Of a stretch of DNA of 64,000 nucleotides, positions 56,135 through 64,000 are shown one piece after another. The translations under genes and the position numbers were made by a program. Position 1 is the first letter of the stretch. Every line of letters begins with the position of its first letter. This DNA is from Gnetum montanum (lineage: Eukaryota > Streptophyta > Gnetopsida > Gnetales > Gnetaceae): assembly GCA_015680685.1 (NCBI GenBank), contig MNCI01004181.1, forward strand, positions 637,623 through 701,622, in the 5' to 3' direction. The notes beneath the pieces are model-generated. The model saw only the letters and a program-made list of their open reading frames with translations. It was not told the origin of the DNA and made no database searches.

Positions 56135-58859
56135 GATACTTCCTCTTAATGAAAAAATAATAATTTATATGGTAAAATGAATAGTAATTTGTGGGTGGAT
56201 TGTTTCAAAGGTTAATAGTGAAATCAATGGCTTGCAGCATTTGCATTCTTACAATCTAAGTAACTGGAAGTTTTGAGATTAACAAGGGCACACACTAATA
56301 TCATGTTTGTTTTTGTTAATTCAATAATTATAGTAGGACATCATTCAAAGTATTGTTCTTTCCAATAAGCAAAATAAAATACAATAGAGATGAGGTAGAG
56401 ATTAACCAAAAAGGTTACACCATTAAAATCTCCAAAAGAAGAAAAGGAGAAGTTTAGAAATGTCCATTAATATTTTTATCCAATATTAAATAAATTGAGT
56501 TAACAATTAAATTATTTCACAAATAAAATCTCATCAAAAATAGGAAGCCCTGCAGTGCATTTAAAATTCTTGGTAATATTATGTCAAAAAATAATCAAAC
56601 CCTGATGGCATCAGCATGGACACCCTGCCTCATGGGCACATCTTGTTCAGCACCTAATGGCACAGGGAACATCCTAGGTGATAAATGTGATGTCATGATC
56701 TATTGAAATAATGGTTTTCTTTGATGCCATGGTCACTGCACTAGCACCATCATTAGCATCCTTCTTCTCTTGTGTAGCACATGTAGCATTAGAGAAAGAA
56801 ATTATTGCAGAACTAGATCCCTAAACCACATTTTTTTTCTTTGACAGTATGACGATTGCAACTAGAACAATGGCTAAGTCAGATGAGGAGAAATTTTTCA
56901 AAAATGGTGAGGAATGAAGAATACACGTGTGCAGATGGCATGTGTGGCAACAAGGCTACAAACGATGACATGTGGCAATTTGACATAATAGTGGTGATAT
57001 CAGTAGCACCGAAATGAGAATTGCATTGACGTTACCATCACCACTCTTCCTTGCGATGATGGTAGAAGAATCCATGGCATTTGGCAACAACAATGATAAG
57101 CCAAAACCATAGGCACAAGAGGTGGTGTGAGTTAGAGAGGGTTCCAACAATATTCACGAGAATACATTAGTAGTTCAGGTTTTAAAAAGATTTGTGCCAT
57201 TGAATTGTTGGTATATAACATTGCTACAACATCATTAATTTTGATAAAATTATTAAAACTGTTATTTTTCTTTAACATTCACTTTGTAAAAGGGGATATT
57301 TTAAAGAGGTTGACTAGACATTTGTATAATATACTATAGAAAAAGGACATATGGTTTATTCCTATGGAAATTGTAACTTCCTATGTTGGTTACAATGAGG
57401 AACTCCATGATATTTTAGCTTTTCGTTATTAAGAAGACACTTTCCAACTGTGACATATATTTCTCAAACTTATCATAACTTCTATGGAAGTTATAACTTC
57501 CTAGGGTGGTTATCAATTAATCCCCTAGATATTTGTAACCCACCTCAATCTTTCATGATAATTGTAACTACCCTAAGGCTACTATAAACAGAGCTTTGAG
57601 GGTAGAATGTAAAAGGGAGGAAAAGAGAAAAAAAAGGAAGATTTGAAAAAAGAAATTTGAAGAATTCTTGTAAGATGGCTTACTAAAGACATCAATTCGG
57701 TTGCTTTGTTTTAATCCTATGAGTTCATTTCTTCCCATTTTTTTTAATTGCTTAGCTAGTGGTTTAGATAGTATCATGATTGGCATTTAATTTTGGGATT
57801 TGTTCTAGGTTACTTTTATAGCTCTATTTTTGCACTATATTAGACTCCTATTAAGATTTGCCATAGAAGAGCTCATGTTGTTGGAAGCCGCAAGAGCAAT
57901 TTCATAGTACTGTATTAAGGAAATTGCTTATTTTGAGCATAGAGGATCTAGGAAAATCTTTGGTATTTTGATGGGACTAAAATAGCTTCTTCATTTTTAA
58001 AGTTTATTGGCTTGGTATTTCAAATAAAGAAATTGTCAAGTTTTGAGGGCTTTGTTGAATGCAATCTATGACAACTATTAACTAGCCAAAATAAAGAATC
58101 GTACTTTGTAGTTTATGCACTGATTGTCTTTTGTGAATTTTCTTGTTGAGCTCAAAAAGTGTGGATAATTCGTAGTTATTAAATTGGAAATAGCTTTATT
58201 GCAAAGTGTTTTCTCATGTCAATGTATCTTGCTTAAATATTTGAGATTTCATACAAATCTACTTTTTTTTCTTTTCTTGTTTTATGTCCATTGAATCTCG
58301 CTCTATTTCTAGTTTTCTTGTGGAACTTTCTCTCTAGGGAAAATTAGGTGTAGATTGGAAGAATTGTGTTAACATGTTTTTGTAAAATTTTATTTGTTAC
58401 AAGTAGGTATTATAGGGATCATATAGACAAAGTGATTGAAAAAAGTAGGAATCTTCAACAACTCATAATATTTGACAAAGTTAGCAAAATATTTTTTATG
58501 ATAGTTGATTATAGTTTTATATATAACCCAACCATTTCAGCATTCACAACAACAAACACATACCCACAACTACTAAGTCTATTTGGAGGTATATGGGCTT
58601 GGTGTTGCCAAAGACCAGCAAGCACCGAAACTTTGTTTGAAGAACACCTTCGATCCTATGATCCCAAAGGTCACGAGGCTTGGAGGCCACCAATGTTGGC
58701 AGTTCCAAATGGTCTCCAACACTTACCTACCTATAATTCCATTCTAAGCTTCCCTACTCATAACATTCTTGGAGTTCTTCTTGAACTCATGTTGTTATTA
58801 AAAGACATTTAATCTAGATTGTAGACAAATGAATATTCGACTCAAATGGAAACTACATT

Positions 58860-59970
58860 ACATGGGGATAGTCTTGTAGTATCCATTTCCAGTATCTTCA
58901 TGGATTCCATTAGCCCTTTGATTTCACTTGCTCAAGTTCCTAAGGAAGTCCCCTTACCAAATTTCACTCTGTATAATAGAGAATTAGATCATACCAAGCA
59001 TGTAATCACCTTTTAAAATGAATATATGCTATTAGTCAACTATTCCCACATAATTCTGAGAAGCTTTTCTAACCTTTTGATTAGAAAAGCACTTAAGTCA
59101 TACAAATCCCTCCTCCATGAGTCCATTAGTTTTCTTGAATGCTTTTCATAATATTTTTGGAGATATTGAAGTATAACATTACTAAGGATGGTAGCTTGCA
59201 AAAGCTTCTTGTAATCCAATAGCTACATAATAAATCCATCTTCAAATTTATCTCTAAGTGAACATCAACAATAATGGAGCTCACACATCCACCACCCAAG
59301 GAGTAGTTATTAGACATTTTTAAAGAAATTGTAAATGATTACAGTCAAGGACATTTGGTTTATCCTATGTCACTTAGCCTCCATGATGCCATCGCTTCTA
59401 CCAAGTACATTGAAGAGGTTACAATCTAATGCAATAACTCTATGTAGGTCAACTTTCACTATAAAGCCAACAAAGCAGCAAACAAAGGGAAATCTACCTA
59501 AAATATTGGACAAATAACAACATCTGTGAACTAATATTTATGTTCCTCATCATTAGATAGTGAAGGTAGTGGTGGAAGTAGAAATCCCAAACCAAAGCCC
59601 AATGGTTGTGATCAAAACACTTTCAATGGTGGAAAACAGAGACCACCTAAGGATATGTCCATGTCCCAAAAATTTCTAATGATGTACACATAGTTGTACA
59701 ACATGCTACTTAAGGAGGGATACATCATTCCAAAACAAGTGTTAGAATAAACAAGGGCTTGCTTCAAAATGGTTTAAGCCTTGGCCATCAATCCTTCCCA
59801 ATGAGTGAAAGTAGATCCTCATATTCCAAAGTGGTATAATCCTAATAAATATTATTACTATCATGAGGCTACAAGACATGGTGCTGATGATTGTAATACA
59901 TTCAAAGATGATGTGTAAGCCTTGGTGAAGAAGGGAAAGTTTATGTTCAACACACTTGTGTAGCCAAGTA
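58860..59970 (+). pseudogene. Gag of element VI
   Basis: A broken frame with a gag-like order. The core region (about 59020-59120) carries IRKALKSYKSLLHESIS. A basic Lys/Asn/Pro-rich linker follows (59570-59650, PKPKPNGCDQ and RPPKDMSMSQKF). Near 59850-59920 comes YYYYHEATRHGADDCNTFKDD, in the place of the C-x2-H..GH...C zinc finger of Tat-type Gag; the first Cys has become Tyr. ALVKKGKF closes the stretch as in relatives. It is clearly different from the element V Gag, although both sit behind the same LTR. Many stops. Confidence 0.55.
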
Positions 59971-60940
59971 ACTAGAACATGCAAATCTTCTAGGATCCAC
60001 TAAATGCACATTCAAAGAGGTTTTTGCATTTTACTTGAAAAATAAGGCAAATCTTCATAAAGTACCATTTATTATTCAAATGGATCTTAAAATGTCTATT
60101 CATACTCATTTACCCATCTAAATCTATCAAGGCCCAAGAAGCCTTTTATTATTAATCTCCCTTGGGATGGTGTTGATTCTTCTATTTCCAAAATGTTTGT
60201 AGAGGTTTTCTTGTCATCGACATGATACCCTATTATGATGAAAACTCTACACACACAAACCTACCTTTTTGTTATCTTCCGTCTTACCCAAGAAAGTTTC
60301 TCCCATTGCTAACACCACCAAGGCTCATTTTTTATCCTCTTGTTATTCATTATGCAATGTTCTTTTGTTGCATTTTTTCTCCCCACCTAAGTCTCAAGAG
60401 CCTCCACTAATTCTCACTCTAACATCCCTAATTCAAATCCTAATGGATGCACAAAAGAAGGCTAAATAAGAGAAATGTAAAGAAAGAAGTAAGCCATGAA
60501 GCACCCTGCCCAAAATAAAAGGAAAGTTTTCTTTCAAAATGAACCTAGTACTACCCCTTCCTCTTCCATTATCATATTGGCTCTTACCATGTTAAACTCT
60601 ATTTCCCCTCTACTTATAAGCAAGGAGGCAATACTTGAGTACAAGGCATTATCCCAAATCATAGTTGCAATGAAATAAAAGAGGACTAATCTTTCCCTCT
60701 TTGACATGATTTCAACTTCTAAGGAGAACCACTTGGCTCTGAAGGAGCTTATCAAATCTATCATTGTGCTTATAGACATCCAACCTCATGATCAAGAAAT
60801 TTCATCTATGCTTCATGCTCCAAAGTATGAAGCATGTTTCAAGAAATTTCATCTATGCTTCATGCTCCAAAGTATGAAGCATATTTCTTGGGTTTTAAAG
60901 GAGGAAATATTAAAACTCATCCTATTATAGGAGTTGTGTG
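59971..60940 (+). other. Gag-protease linker of element VI, decayed
   Basis: Short open pieces, Pro/Ser/Thr-rich (60222-60470), with no recognisable domain. It contains a 47-bp tandem duplication at 60794-60887 whose unit has a GAAATTTCATC start and an ATGCTTCAT/ATGAAGCAT hairpin. Confidence 0.45.
60794..60887. repeat. 47-bp tandem duplication with internal hairpin
   Basis: 60794-60840 and 60841-60887 are nearly identical. Each holds the complementary words ATGCTTCAT and ATGAAGCAT. Confidence 0.85.
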
Positions 60941-60949
60941 TTAACTTTC

Positions 60950-61210
60950 GATCTACATCATGATATAATTTAGAGACAATGCATCCTTTTCTTCAGTGCA
61001 CATTGATGATGGAGTCGGAACCAATGTCATCTCATGCTCTGTCATCAAGCATCTTAATTTCAAGAAATAGATCATGTACTCTAACTATAACTCTTCTTTT
61101 ATTCCATTCAATGGTGCTAGAGTAGAGATTCTAGGGGCGATTAAGTTTCGAAGTTTAGTAGAAAGTTGAATCATATCTTAGGCAGTTTTCATGGTTATTA
61201 GGGTCTCATC
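60950..61210 (+). pseudogene. Aspartic protease remnant of element VI
   Basis: HIDDGVGTNVISCSVIKHLNF near 61000 matches the Tat-type protease active site, where the family has Asp-Gly-Gly-Ser/Gly-x-Asn. It is followed by IPFNGARVEILGAIKFRSLVES near 61105, the flap region wording of this group. The C-terminal LLGR-W part is not found. In-frame stops follow Lys (near 61066) and Ser (near 61168). Confidence 0.55.
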
Positions 61211-61433
61211 AAGAATAAATGTTATCTAAGGAAGACATTTGTTAGCCTATTATTAAGCTGTCTCTTCCTCTTTACATAAGGAAATTCATTTCCATTGTAA
61301 GAATAAAGAGCTAGTGATTCATGCAGATCTTGAGGTCCTTGCTATCTCATATGTTTATGTTGTATAGAATCTAATCTAGGGTCCTAACTTGCACTCATAA
61401 GAAAAACCTCTATTAAACCAAAATCCAAAGAGC

Positions 61434-61437
<4 letters not shown>

Positions 61438-61474
<37 letters not shown>

Positions 61475-61475
61475 N
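61438..61475. other. Poly-A run ending in N (assembly join)
   Basis: About 37 A then N. Sequence on the two sides need not be adjacent in the genome. Confidence 0.7.
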
Positions 61476-62329
61476 CATCCCATGGTTTTATAGCATATCA
61501 TGAACTTAGGATTCGGTGAGTTAGATATAGTGGAGTCTATTAAAAGTGTGAAGGGTCCTACCAGACTGTAGGCTATAAAAGTTATCACCCAAGCATAGCC
61601 TCCACAACATCCTAATCTTGATGCTCCTTTACTTTCTTTTTTAAGGTTTATTGTTTTTAATTTATAATTGCATGTGCTTTTATTTTTTCCTAGCTATCAT
61701 GTTATTTGTTTAAGTTACATGTATGTAATGTTTTGCTACTTTTCTAGTTTAGTTTTCTTTATTATCTATCGCTACCATTTAATTTCCCTTATGCATACCT
61801 TTTTCTTTTACACTTATGTTTATTTCTATTGCATTCATTTTCATATTTCATACTAAAAGAGCCAAAAAACAACATAAACACATAAAACTTAAAAAGTTCA
61901 TAAACGTAGGAAACTACAAAAACTACAAATACATAAAAGATAAAGTCCATAAAAATATTTATAAAGTCCATCAATAACAATACATGATGTCCATCAAAGA
62001 ATATATGCAAAATCTAAAAGAAACTCTCTCATTCTAATAACTAACTCTAATCAAATTGATCACTTGGGGTCTCATCATGAGAAGAAAAGATTTTCTCTAG
62101 AACTTTTATGTCTTTTTCACCCTTCTCATCACTTCCAAAACTCCCTCGAGCCTATGCATCTACAAAGTAAAATAAAAACAAAAACATTCAAAACATAACA
62201 ATAAACAAAAATACTAACATAAGTAAAATTTAAACTTATAAAAAATGCTAAAACTAAATAAATTCCAACAAAAATAAAAGGAAAACTAACTAAAATATAT
62301 TTTCTTTCTTGTAGATACCCCATTAGGTT
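61476..62329. other. Gene-free AT-rich sequence
   Basis: T-rich then A-rich stretches, with no domain or repeat recognised. Confidence 0.5.
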
Positions 62330-63090
62330 CTACTTTGCATTCATCATCTCCTATTATTTTTCCTAGAGGCCTTGTAACCAAAGACATCAACTAACTATTG
62401 TGTAATCTCCTCAAGAGAGAGGAACATGTAACCTAGATCCTTTATAGGCACATATGAAATATTAGAAATAGTAGGGTCATCAACACTAGGTTTCCTCTTC
62501 ACCCTAATCCTATCGCCTCCTTTCTATTTACCTTCACACAACCTTCAAAAGCTTCTAAGACCTCATTAATACACATCTTCTTATTAAACATGTCCCTTAC
62601 CTTTCCTGCTATCATTTCTTCTTTAATTTTCTTAGTGAGAAGTATATTTTTCTTCTTATAAAATAATTTACTCCTTTTATGTTAAATTATCCAAAAGCTT
62701 GCACACAACGTAATTATTTCTCAACTTACTGTTCAAAGTTTTCATAATCAACAGTTTGCATTGTTGATTAGTGTGGATAGCTAGCATAGCATCCAAAGAA
62801 TCCCTCATATACTAATAAGAGGAAGCTCTAGGATTGTTACGCACCATTGTGCTCCCATAAAGATCAACCTCTAAGTATTCTTCCTCTTGCTCTAGCTTTT
62901 TGACTTTTCAGGCTAGCTTTTCTTTCCTTTCTTCTATCACTAACAAGTCCATGATAAGGTTCATCACTGCAGTAGACTACTTTACTGCAAGAGAAGCCAT
63001 CTTCATTTCATATTGAGTAATAACATCCATTCTTTCCTTCAAATTGTACTCATCATTTAGGAGAGGTTGCAAAGCAAGATCCATGATAGA
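62330..63090 (-). pseudogene. Unrecognised coiled-coil-like ORF remnant
   Basis: From an ATG at about 63083 the minus strand gives MDLALQPLLNDEYNLKERMD and then long Lys/Glu/Leu-rich stretches (RKEKLA, KVKKLEQEEEYLEVDL, CKLLIMKTLNSKLRNN). After frame changes comes KRKPSVDDPTISNISYVPIKDLGYMF near 62500-62440. The heptad-like pattern recalls the coiled coil of the accessory proteins in elements II and III, but I see no direct match to them. Roughly ten stops or shifts. It could be an element gag or an accessory ORF; the identity is open. Confidence 0.3.
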
Positions 63091-64000
63091 TACCTTACCT
63101 TAATTCACTATGATTTGGATTTGTTAAAACATCCGTTTATGATAACTCTAACTAATAAAGAAAACTAGATTTTTTCTAATTACTAACATAGACAAAAATA
63201 AATAGAAGTAAAAGGTAAAATAATAAAATTATAACAATACCAACACATAAATATAAGTTATAAATTAGATGTTAAATTTAATCATAAGTTGCTTTATATG
63301 TAAAGAATAATAAACATGCATAGCTTCAATGATATGGTCATATAATAATTTTACTAAACATTATAATTTTCTTCTTTTGCTCGGAGTGGGTTTTCTCATT
63401 TTTATTAAGTATAAAGTTCTAGAGTTCTTGAAATGTATCCCAAAAATAAACAAACAAAAATGTCCAATATTTTCAAAGTCTAGTGTTACTTATACATTTT
63501 TAAGGTTTTAGGTTTAGTCTAATCTTGACTAATAGAAGATTTATAAATTTATTATCATTTACCTTAAGGCTAGAAACCAAACCCCATAATGTACAAACCT
63601 TGGATCGGCATTGCCAATAATTATGAAAAAAGGGGAATGTAGCTAAGTAACAACAAAGCAAGCCATAGCCAACAGCCAAAAACTAGGCTAAGAGAAGAAA
63701 TAATGGAATTCTTATCATTATGGTGGAAACCATCTAAAGAGCAATTGTCCAACACTTCCTAGGAGAGCTTGTCTCGTGTCATAGCAACAAGGTAACACTA
63801 AATCATAGAAGTAAGAGTTTTGGTTGTTGATCTAGGGAATAAGGTTCTCTTAAATAATATTTCCTCTTCAACCAAAGTAGGTTTTCATAAATATCAAATT
63901 TTATTAATTTTTATAAGTAGCTCAATATTTACACAAGATATATCATTCCTCATAAATTGTGATTCTTCAAATAATTTTATATCACCTGTGTTAGTTAAAC
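63091..64000. other. Gene-free AT-rich sequence to the window end
   Basis: Nothing recognisable on either strand; no transposon end seen. Confidence 0.45.

Larger units (their letters stand above)
42961..58595 (+). mobile_element. Element V: Ty3/gypsy element with gag-pro-aRNH-RT-RH-INT
   Basis: Plus-strand element with long LTRs (42961 to about 45700; 52893 to about 58595 including a nested solo LTR). The interior at 46185-51540 carries all enzymatic domains, and a separate intact ORF lies at 52157-52672 before the polypurine tract. The domain order, with an extra RNase H between protease and RT, matches a plant Ty3/gypsy group I recall in angiosperms and conifers. All pol domains are broken. 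The right LTR continues into the primer site and gag of another element (VI), so this is a tandem arrangement and not a simple insertion. Confidence 0.8.
52893..58595 (+). repeat. Right LTR of element V, shared with element VI, carrying a nested solo LTR
   Basis: Starts TATCACATTATACC (TG decayed to TA) and aligns with 42961-45700 once 53149-56129 and one target copy are removed. TATA-like TATAAACA at 57583. The alignment continues past the LTR end for about 110 bp, through the primer-like site, which a 3' LTR followed by genomic DNA would not do. Confidence 0.75.
58596..61474 (+). mobile_element. Element VI: 5' part (gag-protease) of a different Ty3/gypsy element sharing the LTR
   Basis: Primer-like TTGGTGTTGCCAAAGACC at 58599-58616, then a leader that matches element V for about 110 bp and diverges after 'ggaggccaccaat'. 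Gag and protease remnants follow on the plus strand. The sequence is cut at the poly-A/N join at 61438-61475; no RT, integrase or second LTR is seen. Confidence 0.6.

Noticed and set aside
57568-57786. Minus-strand open frame in the right LTR of element V (also 44031-44225 and 56956-57150)
   Set aside because: The latter two pair up because both LTRs are copies of one sequence; no protein family is recognisable and they lie antisense in the LTR.
61438-61475. Poly-A tail of a LINE or SINE
   Set aside because: The run ends in an N, and no LINE body precedes it on the right strand; an assembly join is more likely.

Overview
The window looks like intergenic DNA of a seed plant with a large, transposon-filled genome. 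Nothing resembles a conserved host gene, rRNA or tRNA. The evidence is Ty3/gypsy LTR retrotransposons primed by tRNA-Asp, L1-type LINEs, a Copia-type solo LTR, AT-rich decayed spacers, and many C-to-T style differences between LTR pairs. A gymnosperm or other slow-turnover genome would fit, but the species cannot be read from the sequence. Five single N characters (1024, 1304, 15539, 49015, 61475) mark draft-assembly joins, and at least three of them sit in misassembled or collapsed sequence.

Layout. 1-426: end of a plus-oriented LTR. 947-8017: element I (minus; gag plus protease), with a perfect TCTAT target duplication, inside an older dispersed repeat R1. 10040-24584: element II (plus, old), whose 5' LTR is split by 10258-18490, element III (minus; CCTAC target duplication). 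25380 to about 36200: a decayed plus-strand L1 LINE, interrupted by a Copia-type solo LTR (27380-28675) and by element IV (30130-35855, minus). 36225-37150: second copy of R1. 37990-39310: a minus-strand fragment of the same LINE family. 39310-42960: decayed spacer. 42961 to about 58595: element V (plus), a Ty3/gypsy element with gag, protease, an extra RNase H, RT, RNase H and integrase, all broken. Its right LTR carries a 2,981-bp solo LTR (CTAAG target duplication) and runs straight into the primer site, gag and protease of a different element (VI). 61475-64000: decayed sequence with one coiled-coil remnant on the minus strand.

Elements I-IV are one non-autonomous family. They share TG(A)TGA...CATCA-type LTR ends, the tRNA-Asp primer site, a GGGGGTA polypurine tract and a gag lineage, and none has reverse transcriptase, RNase H or integrase. 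The novel part is their 3' half. Elements II, III and (deleted) IV carry an accessory gene just upstream of the 3' LTR. It has an internal palindrome-plus-TATA promoter, a conserved splice-acceptor-like mini-intron of 55-61 nt, a head resembling the plant 'putative transposon protein' domain, and a long coiled coil ending in a conserved Trp-x-Val-Lys-Ala segment. Element I keeps only the intron and first residues.

Element V independently has a gene-like unit at the same place, between integrase and 3' LTR: TATA box, an intact 171-codon ORF with three Trp-Gly motifs, and AATAAA. It is the only clearly intact protein-coding frame in the window.
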